DNA of 63,310 nt, from NCBI GenBank assembly GCA_019912885.1, contig JAIOHV010000226.1, forward strand, positions 1 to 63,310, in the 5' to 3' direction. Shown here piece by piece: positions 33,101 through 41,035 of the stretch. The notes below the pieces were generated by a model. The model was given only the letters and a program-made list of their open reading frames with translations, did no database searches and was not told where the DNA came from. This DNA is from a bacterium. GTDB taxonomy: Bacteria > Lernaellota > Lernaellaia > JACKCT01. The position numbers and the translations under genes are program-made. Every line of letters starts with the position of its first letter. Position 1 is the first letter of the stretch.

Positions 33101-33861
33101 GAGGCGACCTTGCGTTTCAGGGATTCGATTCGGCGTTCGAGCGCGGACCGATCGGGCGCCTCGCCCGCGACGCGCAGATACGACGCGAGATTGTCGATCG
33201 CGGCGGTGAATTCGCTTCGCGCCTCGGCGATGCGCGCGGCGCCGAGAAACGCGACGCGCTGCGCGGCGGGATTTGTATCGTTATCCGCCGCCTTGCCGAA
33301 CGCCTCGACGGCCTTGTCGAGTTCGCCCACCGATTCGGCGCAATACGCGATGCCGTTCCACGCGAGCGACCAGAGCGGATCGTCGGCGCGCGCGTTTTCG
33401 AGAAACGCGCGATACGCGGCCTCGGCCTCGGCGCAGTTGGCCGTCTGATGCGCCGTGACTGCCCTGTAATATTGGGCAAGCCGTCCTTGCGGCGTTCGAT
33501 CGTATTCGCTTGCGACCTTCGCGAATCGCTCACCCGCCTCGCGCAGGCGGTCTTCGTCCGACGTGTAGACATCCTTGTAGAGCTGCTCGATGACGGGATT
33601 TTCCGCGAGTTCAGCGGCGGTCACGACCGGCGCGTTGAAAGCGCCCTCGGCCTCGGCGAGCGCCGCCGACGCGCCGTGGCGGCGGCCGGCAAGTATCGCC
33701 GTCGCGATAACGTAAATGATGAGCACCAACGCGAGGCCGCCAAGGAGCGCCGCCGCGTATTTCCAGTAGCGAAAGAGCGCGGCCGCGGACTCCTTCACCA
33801 GATGAAGGAATTCATCCTCTTTCTTGATGTCTTTTCGCGTGAGTCTGACCTTTTTGGCCAC
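33097..33861 (-). CDS. YfgM-like membrane-anchored TPR protein
   Basis: The 254-residue protein has a basic N-terminus, one transmembrane helix at about residues 31-57 (YAAALLGGLALVLIIYVIATA) and a periplasmic domain with TPR-like helix pairs (for example QGRLAQYYRAVTAHQTANCAEAEAAY, GELDKAVEAFGKAA). YfgM-type proteins bind the Sec translocon side and periplasmic chaperones. The start is GTG. It is directly upstream of the BamB-like gene with a GTGA overlap, which supports the assignment. Confidence 0.8.
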   Translation of the reverse strand: MAKKVRLTRKDIKKEDEFLHLVKESAAALFRYWKYAAALLGGLALVLIIYVIATAILAGRRHGASAALAEAEGAFNAPVVTAAELAENPVIEQLYKDVYTSDEDRLREAGERFAKVASEYDRTPQGRLAQYYRAVTAHQTANCAEAEAAYRAFLENARADDPLWSLAWNGIAYCAESVGELDKAVEAFGKAADNDTNPAAQRVAFLGAARIAEARSEFTAAIDNLASYLRVAGEAPDRSALERRIESLKRKVAS

Positions 33862-33939
33862 CGTCGCCCCCCCTGAAGGCGGCGCATGTTATCGACGGCC
33901 CCGGTAGGTGTCAAACCGTATCGGCGCGGATCGCGCGCC

Positions 33940-34437
33940 TTACATCTTGTATTTGCCGAAGTCCTCGGGATCCATGTTTTCCAGGATCTCGATCCACTTT
34001 TCCTTGTCCCCCGAGAGATTGGTCGGCATTTTGCGCTCGACCGATTCGCGCGTCTTTTCGAGCACCGTGTCTTCGACGAAGATCTTGGCGCCGAAACGCA
34101 GGGCCAGCGCCATCGAATCGCTCGGGCGCGCGTCGAATACCAATTCCTCGTCGCCGCGCATCACGTGAACGCGCGCGAAATAGGTATTGTCCTCGAGGTC
34201 GGTGATCGTGATGCGCTTAACCTGCGCCGAAAGCGCGTCGAGCACATTGCGCATGAGGTCGTGCGTCATGGGGCGCGGCGGCTCAATATTTTCGAGTTTC
34301 GTGGCGATCGCGGACGCCTCGAGCAGACCGATCCAGATCGGCAGCAGCTCCGAGCCGTCGTCGTTCTTCAATATGACGATCGGCATGTTGGTCGCGGGGT
34401 CAATCGCGAGCGCGGTGATTTCCATTTCGATGAGCAC
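33940..34437 (-). CDS. Bifunctional nuclease family (BFN/DUF151) protein
   Basis: The 165-residue product fits the DUF151 family, whose studied members show RNase and DNase activity. Diagnostic segments are MEITALAIDPATNMPIVILK, LLPIWIGLLEASAIATKLE, RPMTHDLM and FDARPSDSMALALRFGAKIFV. The start is taken as GTG 34437 because ACGGAG lies at good spacing and the family normally begins two to four residues before this motif. A longer frame to 34527 also exists. The C-terminal 40 residues are charged. It is not coupled to its neighbours. Confidence 0.88.
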   Translation of the reverse strand: MLIEMEITALAIDPATNMPIVILKNDDGSELLPIWIGLLEASAIATKLENIEPPRPMTHDLMRNVLDALSAQVKRITITDLEDNTYFARVHVMRGDEELVFDARPSDSMALALRFGAKIFVEDTVLEKTRESVERKMPTNLSGDKEKWIEILENMDPEDFGKYKM

Positions 34438-34523
34438 CGGCGTTTCTCCGTCAGATTTACCGAAAACCACGATACCGGCTTCGCCCCGTTTTGTCATCCG
34501 AAAAGGGTTTTTTACGCGGTTTC

Positions 34524-35444
34524 TCACGGATTCGTGCGATTTTCCGACGCGTTTTCCGGATTTTCCGCGTCCTCGCCGGTTTGGGCGCCGTTATCGGCAT
34601 CCGAATCGCCGCCGTTGTCCGCGTCCCGGCCCGGCCGCGTTTTCCCCCACGGAACATCGGGCAACTCGTTTTCGAGCGCGCCGCGCAGCCGCTCCCTGCA
34701 TCCCGCGTATTCGATCTTCGCCGGATGCCGCGTGAATTCGCCCTGAAGGAAAGTCGCGGCCTCACGATCGACCTGCGTCAGATGCGGATAAATCATGTGC
34801 AAGAATTGCAGCGCGCGCGCCAGATGCCATAGCGCGCGATTCGTATCCGTCGTGGCGTGATTCGCGGCGGAGTCGAGATCCGCAAGGAGGTTGATGACCA
34901 CGAGCGTGCGCGCGGCGGCAAGAGCGCCGTCGGGGGATACGCCTGCGTCGCCGGCCGCGAACTCCCGCATCGTCGTGGCCTGGTCCGCACCGAAATCTCC
35001 CGCGCCAGGAGTCAGTCGCGGTTCGAGCACTTCGGCGACGACGCGCGAGAGCGCCCGCGCGTCGTCGCCGGTCGACGCGAGCAATTGCTGGAAGAACTCG
35101 AAAAATACGCGGAGGATCGTCAGGTCGATGATCTGCGCGTTGACGCGCGGAATCCGCCCTCGCCGGCCCTGGTCGAACGACGCTTCGATTTTCTCGTCGA
35201 GTTCGATCGCCAGGGAGTCATCGATCCGGCGCACGAGGCGGCGCGGCCCCGCGCGGTAGTTGTCGTTCATCGAGCGAAAGTCCGGGCTCTCCCACTCGGC
35301 GAACCGCGAGAGATAGTGCCACTCGCTCGCCATGCGTCGCACGTTTTCCTCGGTGATCGGCCGCTCGCGGCTCCCCCACGCGAGAAGCGCCAACAGCAGA
35401 ACGACGCCGGTGAGGATGATGAGGGGTCGGCGATATCGTTTCAT
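34524..35444 (-). CDS. Hypothetical membrane-anchored protein
   Basis: The 306-residue protein has an N-terminal signal-anchor helix (residues 6-25, LIILTGVVLLLALLAWG) after a basic start, so the rest is probably periplasmic. The body is helical (for example LTILRVFFEFFQQLLAS, DTNRALWHLARALQFLHMIY). The final 45 residues are acidic, Asn/Asp/Glu-rich and probably disordered (DADNGGDSDADNGAQTGEDA). No catalytic motif is seen. The start at ATG 35444 was preferred over a TTG at 35465. Function is unknown. Confidence 0.65.
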   Translation of the reverse strand: MKRYRRPLIILTGVVLLLALLAWGSRERPITEENVRRMASEWHYLSRFAEWESPDFRSMNDNYRAGPRRLVRRIDDSLAIELDEKIEASFDQGRRGRIPRVNAQIIDLTILRVFFEFFQQLLASTGDDARALSRVVAEVLEPRLTPGAGDFGADQATTMREFAAGDAGVSPDGALAAARTLVVINLLADLDSAANHATTDTNRALWHLARALQFLHMIYPHLTQVDREAATFLQGEFTRHPAKIEYAGCRERLRGALENELPDVPWGKTRPGRDADNGGDSDADNGAQTGEDAENPENASENRTNP

Positions 35445-35501
35445 CGAACCGTCAAAGATAGTCAAAGTCGCGCGCGACGCAATGCGAAATTTTTCGCGTC
35501 G

Positions 35502-36485
35502 TTAAATGCTGTAATCGAGCGTCTGCATCCGTTCGACGTTTTTCCGCAGCGTGACCTTGGCCGTTTCCAGTTGCACGACGGAAAACGGCGGAACAGAGTT
35601 TGTCAACCAGACGTTGCCGCCGATGATCGATCCCTCGCCGATGACGGTCTTTCCGCCCAGGATCGTCGCCTGGGCGTAAATGGTGACGTTGTCCTCGATC
35701 GTCGGATGACGCTTTTGCTCGCGGACGACGTTGCCGTGCTCATCCTTGTGAAAACGCAGCGCGCCGAGCGTGACGCCCTGATAGATCTGCACGTGCCGGC
35801 CGATGACGGTGGTCTCGCCGATCACGACGCCGGTGCCGTGATCGATAAAAAATCCCTCGCCGATCGTCGCGCCCGGGTGGATGTCGATGCCGGTGTCGCG
35901 GTGGGCGTATTCGGTCATGATTCGCGGAATGAACGGCACGCCGAGCTTGTGCAATTCATGCGCGATGCGATAGATCATCACCGCCTTCAGGCCGGGATAG
36001 CAGAAGATGATCTCGTCGTAGTTTTTCGCGGCGGGGTCGCCGCTGTGCGCCGCGATGACGTCCGTCGACAACAAACGGCGGATACGCGGAATTTTTTCGA
36101 GGAACGCCAGGGCCGTGCGCCGCCCGCGCTCGCGGAAGTCCACCGCGTCACCCGACGGCTCGTGATTCTGATAGGCGAATTCAAGCTGGCGTGACAGTTC
36201 GTCGAAAATCTTGATGGTCAGCTCGCCGATGTAATAGATGAGGTTGTGGCTTTCGATCTCGTAGCGCCCGATGTAGCCGGGAAAGAGCACCGACTGCAAA
36301 AGCTCGAGCGCGCGCACCACGGCCGGCTCGGCCGGCATCGACGGCTTGTCCAGGTGCGCCATCGAGTTTGGCTCGTCGAAGCTTTCGAGGATGCGATTGA
36401 CAATCAGCGGAATCTCGCGCCGGGCCGCAAGGCTCGACTCCACGCGCTTGGCGGCGCCGGCGACGCGTTTTTCGTTCTTGGCCAT
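35502..36485 (-). CDS. cysE: Serine O-acetyltransferase (EpsC-type, long form)
   Basis: CysE makes O-acetylserine from serine and acetyl-CoA, the first step of cysteine synthesis. The 327-residue protein belongs to the longer EpsC-type branch. An N-terminal helical region of about 190 residues precedes the left-handed beta-helix with hexapeptide repeats: MTEYAHRDTGIDIHPGATIG, FFIDHGTGVVIGETTVIG, KRHPTIEDNVTIYAQATILG. The catalytic His residues in YAHRDTGIDIHPG and DHGTGVVIG are present. A promoter with GCGACA and TATGAT lies upstream at 36542-36570. No cysK lies in the window. Confidence 0.92.
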   Translation of the reverse strand: MAKNEKRVAGAAKRVESSLAARREIPLIVNRILESFDEPNSMAHLDKPSMPAEPAVVRALELLQSVLFPGYIGRYEIESHNLIYYIGELTIKIFDELSRQLEFAYQNHEPSGDAVDFRERGRRTALAFLEKIPRIRRLLSTDVIAAHSGDPAAKNYDEIIFCYPGLKAVMIYRIAHELHKLGVPFIPRIMTEYAHRDTGIDIHPGATIGEGFFIDHGTGVVIGETTVIGRHVQIYQGVTLGALRFHKDEHGNVVREQKRHPTIEDNVTIYAQATILGGKTVIGEGSIIGGNVWLTNSVPPFSVVQLETAKVTLRKNVERMQTLDYSI

Positions 36486-36541
36486 CGTGTTCTCCCCGGG
36501 CGGGTTTTCGACCTGGCCCCGCCCCCGCGGTTTCGCCGATC

Positions 36542-36570
36542 ATCATAATCGGCGCCGCGCCGATTGTCGC
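36542..36570 (-). promoter_or_regulatory. Promoter of cysE
   Basis: On the minus strand, GCGACA (36570-36565), a 17-base spacer and TATGAT (36547-36542) give a fair sigma-70 promoter in the short gap after the upstream gene. The -10 matches five of six consensus bases and the -35 four of six. Confidence 0.55.
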
Positions 36571-36572
36571 GG

Positions 36573-37574
36573 TCAGGTCGGCGCGAAATGCCGCCGGTCG
36601 CCGAAACCCAGACACATCATCTCCGCGGCGCGCGTCAAGTTCCACGGATGCGGCGTCAGCACGAGGGTGTTTCGGTCGAACAGCCGCGCGACGGGGCGCT
36701 CGAAAACGCGATCGATGATCCGCCCGAGAAGACGCGTGGGAAGTTCGCGCGAGGCCAGGTGGCTGCGGTACACGACGATCTGCTCGCCGCCATCGACCAT
36801 GATGAGCGCAAGCGAGGCACCGAGCAGTTCGAACGCGATCCCGCAGGCCGTGCGGTAATACGGCAGGATTGACGGCGGGATTCCGAGGACGACGCCAAAC
36901 ATTCGGCCGTCGTCGATCGGAAAGCGGAAAAGGCTCGCGCTCTCGAGTTGTTCGTACAAACGCTCGTACACCTCCTGCCCCGCCTCGACGACCGCCTCAC
37001 TCGGCTCGGCGTTCTTGGCGCCGCGTTTGTAAAGCGCTTCGAACACAAGGCGGATCCCGTACAGGTCGCCGCGCGAGGCGAGGCTCGCGTAAAACCAGCG
37101 CCGCCAGTATTCCGACTCCGGCCGGCGCCCGTGCGTCAGGTTGCGTCCGATTTCCTGCGACACGCGCTCGCGGATGCGAAGCTTGCGCAGCACCAATTCC
37201 GCGCTCGACCCCAGGCGCGTGTCCGAATACAGGTCGACGCCCGCGGCGATCACGTCGTCAAACGCATCGCGCGACCAAAAGTGGTGCGAATACCAGGTGA
37301 TGTATTCAAGCTTGTGACCGTTGAAAAAACGGCGGAATGGTTCCTGAAACGAAAATCCCGCGATATGCAGATGGACGTTCGGCGCGCGGTTCCTGAAAAT
37401 CGGATATTCGAAAATGTCCGCGACCGAAAACTCGGGCAGAAAAAGCGTGTTGATGATGTTCGGAAGTCGCCGGTTCAGGATGACCGAGCACGCCACGCCG
37501 TCGTCCGTCGCCGGACAGACGATCAGCGAAGGTCGATCCTTGACCACCGTTTCGATCGGTACGAGATCCCTCAT
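36573..37574 (-). CDS. Hypothetical protein with degenerate DHH-like N-terminus
   Basis: The 333-residue cytoplasmic protein begins with a segment (PSLIVCPATDDGVACSVIL, residues 15-33) that recalls the first motif of DHH phosphoesterases, HxNPDxDAxAS, but with Cys for His and only part of the Asp set. No DHH triplet is visible later. A C-terminal segment with VVYRSHLASRELPTRLLG loosely resembles DHHA1 substrate loops. It may be a non-catalytic relative; this is tentative. It overlaps mpl by ATGA, so its role may be tied to peptidoglycan recycling. Confidence 0.6.
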   Translation of the reverse strand: MRDLVPIETVVKDRPSLIVCPATDDGVACSVILNRRLPNIINTLFLPEFSVADIFEYPIFRNRAPNVHLHIAGFSFQEPFRRFFNGHKLEYITWYSHHFWSRDAFDDVIAAGVDLYSDTRLGSSAELVLRKLRIRERVSQEIGRNLTHGRRPESEYWRRWFYASLASRGDLYGIRLVFEALYKRGAKNAEPSEAVVEAGQEVYERLYEQLESASLFRFPIDDGRMFGVVLGIPPSILPYYRTACGIAFELLGASLALIMVDGGEQIVVYRSHLASRELPTRLLGRIIDRVFERPVARLFDRNTLVLTPHPWNLTRAAEMMCLGFGDRRHFAPT

Positions 37575-38965
37575 TTTCGCCCGCGCAACGCCGCAAGAAG
37601 CCTCTCGTGCAGGCCGCCGAATCCGCCGTTGCTAAACAAAACGGCGACATCGCCCACGCCCAGAACGTCGAGCGCCGCCGTCAACGTTTCTTCGTAATCC
37701 GTCGCCACGCGCGCGTCGATGCCCCTTTCGGCAAGATCGTCGCGAAGGCGCGCGGAATCGAAGCGTTCATCTTCCGGGATCGCCGCGGCTTCGTAAACCG
37801 GGGCGATGACAACCGCGTCCGCGCCGGCGAAAGCCCGGGCGTAAGCGTCCTGAAAGAAATTCCGCCGGCTCGTGTTCGTCCTCGGTTCGTAGAGCGCCAC
37901 GACGCGCCGGTTCGCGAAGCGCGAGCGAAGGCCGGCAAGCGTCGTCGCGATCGCTGTCGGATGATGGCCGAAATCGTCGATGACGGTCACGCCCGCGGCC
38001 TCGCCGCGGATCTCCAGGCGCCGGCGCACGCCGCGAAAATCCTCGATCGCGGCGGCAAACGCGGTCGGCTCGACGCCCGCATGCCGCGCGACCGCGTACG
38101 CCGCGAGAGCATTGCGCACGTTGTGCTCGCCGAACATGGGGAGGCGCACGGGCTGGCTGCGTTCGGCGGTTTCGATAATGAAATCGACACCGTTTTCGTG
38201 CGGCGAAATCGTCCGGGCGCGGATGTCGGCGTGTTCGTCAAAACCGAACGATAGCACGCGCGCCTTCGCGGGCACGATGACGCGGCGAACATTCGCATCG
38301 TCGATTCCGGCGATGATCAAGCCGTCGCCGGGCATCGCGCGGACCAATTGCTCGAACGCGGCGAGGATGGCGTCGAGGTCCGGATAAATGTCCGCGTGAT
38401 CAAATTCGATGTTGGAGATCACCGCGACCTTCGGCTCATAGCGCAAAAACTTCGGGACCTTGTCGAAAAACGCGGTGTCGTATTCGTCGCCCTCGACGAC
38501 GAAATGCGCGCCCGCGCCCAGGCGAACCGGCGCGTCGAAATTGAGGCCCAGCCCGCCGACGAGAAACGAGGGATCAAGCCCGGCGTGCGTCATGACCCAC
38601 GCCGCAAGCGCGGTCGTCGTGGTCTTGCCGTGCGTTCCGCAGATGGCGATCGTCGTCTTGTCCGAAATAAAAAACCGCCGCAGGGCGCCGGGAAAACTGA
38701 GATACGGAAGGCCCGCCTCGATCGCGGCGACCGCCTCCGGATTTTCGCGCCGGATCGCGTTGCCGATGACGACAAGGTCCGGGCGCGGCAAAAGATTTTC
38801 GGCACGGTAGCCTAACTTCACGTCAATGCCCTTTGCGGCGAGAAACGTGGACATCGGCGGATAGACATTCTGGTCGCTGCCCGTCACCCGGTGGCCGGCT
38901 TCGGTCAGAAGCGCCGCGAGCGCGCCCATGCCGGTTCCACAGATGGCGACAAGGTGCACGTGCAT
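37571..38965 (-). CDS. mpl: UDP-MurNAc:tripeptide ligase Mpl
   Basis: Mpl attaches recovered L-Ala-gamma-D-Glu-meso-DAP tripeptide to UDP-MurNAc, returning cell-wall peptide to synthesis. The 464-residue Mur-ligase protein has the ADP-binding start VHLVAICGTGMGALAALL, the P-loop ICGTHGKTTTTAL and the Mpl-type VEGDEYDTAFFDKVPKFL. It also has SNIEFDHADIYPD and FGHHPTAI. The length and the DEYDTAFFDK motif set it apart from MurC. It shares one base with the serine hydrolase stop and overlaps the next gene by ATGA. Ldc and a beta-lactamase-fold hydrolase lie directly upstream, forming a recycling group. Confidence 0.93.
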   Translation of the reverse strand: MHVHLVAICGTGMGALAALLTEAGHRVTGSDQNVYPPMSTFLAAKGIDVKLGYRAENLLPRPDLVVIGNAIRRENPEAVAAIEAGLPYLSFPGALRRFFISDKTTIAICGTHGKTTTTALAAWVMTHAGLDPSFLVGGLGLNFDAPVRLGAGAHFVVEGDEYDTAFFDKVPKFLRYEPKVAVISNIEFDHADIYPDLDAILAAFEQLVRAMPGDGLIIAGIDDANVRRVIVPAKARVLSFGFDEHADIRARTISPHENGVDFIIETAERSQPVRLPMFGEHNVRNALAAYAVARHAGVEPTAFAAAIEDFRGVRRRLEIRGEAAGVTVIDDFGHHPTAIATTLAGLRSRFANRRVVALYEPRTNTSRRNFFQDAYARAFAGADAVVIAPVYEAAAIPEDERFDSARLRDDLAERGIDARVATDYEETLTAALDVLGVGDVAVLFSNGGFGGLHERLLAALRGRK

Positions 38966-40035
38966 CAGGCGCCCGCGACGGCCGCGTCGATGATGCGCGG
39001 CCGCCAGTGATTGATGCGGTCGTTATCGCGCGTCGGATGGACGCGATTGGTCAGAAGAGCAACGACCGCGTCGCGATCCGGATCGATCCAAAGGCCCGCG
39101 CCGGTGAACCCCCAGTGGCCGAACGCCTTTGGACCGACGCCGTCCGGCAAACGGGATCCGCGCGGGCTCTTACCGTCGAAACCGAGGCAAAAGGATCGTT
39201 CGGTATCGGGGAACGCGCGCGACGTGAACCGCGCGGCGATATCCGGATCAAACAGGACGCCCTCGCCTTTTCTCGCCGCGAGATACGCCTCGCCGAGCCG
39301 GGCAAGCGCTCGCGCGGTCGCGAACAGGCCGGCTTGCCCGAGGACGCCGCCGGCGGCGTAAGTGTTTTCGTCGTCGACCACGCCCGTAAGAATTCGTCCC
39401 CGCCAGCGGCAGTGCTCGGTCGGCGCGCAGACGGCATCCGGATGTTCGTCAGCGGGGCGAAACACAAGCTCGTCGATCTCAAGCGGCACGAACACGCGCT
39501 CGCGCGCCAGGCGGTCGAGCGTCGATTCGAAAATCGTCTCGAGGATATGTCCAAGTAACATCATGTCGAGATCGGAGTAGATCGCGCCCTCGCCGGGCGG
39601 ATATTCAAGCGCCGCCTTCTTGAGCAACTCCAGCATCCGCGCGCGCCCGGCGGGCGTGGCGACATCGCGCGCGGGAACGCCGCGAAAAAGCGGTTTCCAC
39701 GCGGGCAGCCCGGAACTGTGCGTCAAAAGCTGCTCGACCGTCGCGCGTGCGAGGCGGTCATCGGCGATTCCGTGGACGAAGTCCCCCGCACGATCGGTCA
39801 GTCGCAATTTCCCGCTTGCCACGGTGATCATCGCGAGGGAGGCGGTGACGGCGATTTTTGTGACGCTGGCGACGTCGTAGAGCGTCGCGCCATCGACGGG
39901 CGCGCCGGCTTCCCACGAGGTGTGACCAAACGCCGCGTGCGCGTTTTCGCCGTTCAGGAAAACCGCGATTTGCCCGCCGGGAAACGCGCGGTCGGCGACG
40001 GCCTTTTCCGCGATTGCCAGGGCGCGCGTCAGCAT
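38965..40035 (-). CDS. Serine hydrolase of the beta-lactamase/penicillin-binding fold
   Basis: The 356-residue protein has the class C beta-lactamase motifs: ASVTK with the catalytic Ser and Lys (SxxK), IYSDLDMMLLG in place of YxN (YSD, common in esterase-like members), and HWGFTG near the C-terminus (HxG). A further signature is LLTHSSGLPAW. No signal peptide is visible, so it is probably cytoplasmic. Between ldcA and mpl, a role in trimming or turning over recovered muropeptides is more likely than antibiotic resistance; this is inferred from context. The start at ATG 40035 overlaps the ldcA 3' end by 7 bases. Confidence 0.87.
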   Translation of the reverse strand: MLTRALAIAEKAVADRAFPGGQIAVFLNGENAHAAFGHTSWEAGAPVDGATLYDVASVTKIAVTASLAMITVASGKLRLTDRAGDFVHGIADDRLARATVEQLLTHSSGLPAWKPLFRGVPARDVATPAGRARMLELLKKAALEYPPGEGAIYSDLDMMLLGHILETIFESTLDRLARERVFVPLEIDELVFRPADEHPDAVCAPTEHCRWRGRILTGVVDDENTYAAGGVLGQAGLFATARALARLGEAYLAARKGEGVLFDPDIAARFTSRAFPDTERSFCLGFDGKSPRGSRLPDGVGPKAFGHWGFTGAGLWIDPDRDAVVALLTNRVHPTRDNDRINHWRPRIIDAAVAGA

Positions 40036-40943
40036 AGGGGCGACTCGTGAATGGTGAGCGTGCCGGCATCGGCGTCGAGCGTCGCCGCGACCCCCACGGG
40101 CAGCGGCAGATTGATCGCGCCGTGGCCGACCGGCGCACCGGCGACCGAAGGAAGGCCGATCCGAAGGCACCACTCGGCGAGGATGTCGTCGATTTCGTCG
40201 CGGTGGCGATCGCCGAAATCGCCAAGTGCGATCCCCGCGACGTTGTCGAGGGCGCCGCGCGAGACAAGCGTCGCCATCATGCGATCGACGCGATACGGCG
40301 GCTCGAAGACATCCTCGAGCACGAGAATGACCGGCGCCCGAAGCGCAAACATATCCGCCGCGAGCAGGTGGATCAGCATGGTGAGGTTGATGGGGGCGAG
40401 CACGCCCGACGCGCGTCCGGAAACGACCGTTCGCGCGTTGAATCCCGGCACGAGCCCGGGCGCGGAAGCGTCAAAAAGCAGGCGGCGAAACCACGCGTCG
40501 GCCGCCTCCCCCGCTTCGCGAAACGTGCGGCCCGCGATCATCGGCGCATGGATTCCGGGCGCGCCACCGAGCGCGAACGCGCGCCAGATCAGGGCCGAAT
40601 TGTCGGAAAAGCCGACGATGGGCGCGCGCGCCGCGCCCAACACGTCGTCAACGCCAGCGGCAAAAAGACGCATCACGCCGCCGCCGCCGCGAACGCAGAA
40701 CACGGCACGCGCATCGGGATCGGCAAGCGCCTCGCGCAATTCGTCTACGCGGCGCGCGTCGACGCCGGCGAGATGCCGATCCTCATCGAAGATATCGTCG
40801 CGATAGACGGGCGTCAGGCCCCACGCGGCAAGCTTCCGGATTCCGCCTTCGAATGCGTCGCGCGAAAAACGGCTCGACGGCGCGATGACGCGCACGCGAT
40901 CGCCCGATTTGAGGGCGCGTCCTTTTCCCGGGGGCCGATCCAT
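40029..40943 (-). CDS. ldcA: LD-carboxypeptidase (peptidase S66, LdcA)
   Basis: LdcA removes the terminal D-Ala from recycled murein tetrapeptides, giving the tripeptide that Mpl reuses. The 304-residue protein has S66 motifs in order: RVRVIAPSSRF, FCVRGGGGVMRLFAAG, the nucleophile Ser in VGFSDNSALIW, IHAPM, the Glu in VLEDVFEPPYRVDRM, and the His in GAPVGHGAINLPLPVG. In the middle, INLTML replaces the usual GGNLT. The start at ATG 40943 is chosen as closest to the fold; other in-frame starts lie upstream. It is first in the ldcA-hydrolase-mpl group. Confidence 0.9.
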   Translation of the reverse strand: MDRPPGKGRALKSGDRVRVIAPSSRFSRDAFEGGIRKLAAWGLTPVYRDDIFDEDRHLAGVDARRVDELREALADPDARAVFCVRGGGGVMRLFAAGVDDVLGAARAPIVGFSDNSALIWRAFALGGAPGIHAPMIAGRTFREAGEAADAWFRRLLFDASAPGLVPGFNARTVVSGRASGVLAPINLTMLIHLLAADMFALRAPVILVLEDVFEPPYRVDRMMATLVSRGALDNVAGIALGDFGDRHRDEIDDILAEWCLRIGLPSVAGAPVGHGAINLPLPVGVAATLDADAGTLTIHESPLC

Positions 40944-41035
40944 GGCGCGGATCATAAGCGTCGACGCGCGCGCGAACAATCACGGCGCCCGCGCGGGCGT
41001 CTTGCCATTCGGGCGCGACCGCGTAACGTCGCCGC

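Noticed and set aside
38965-40035. Antibiotic-resistance beta-lactamase
   Set aside because: There is no signal peptide, the YxN motif is YSD, and the gene lies inside a peptidoglycan recycling group, so resistance is not the best reading.
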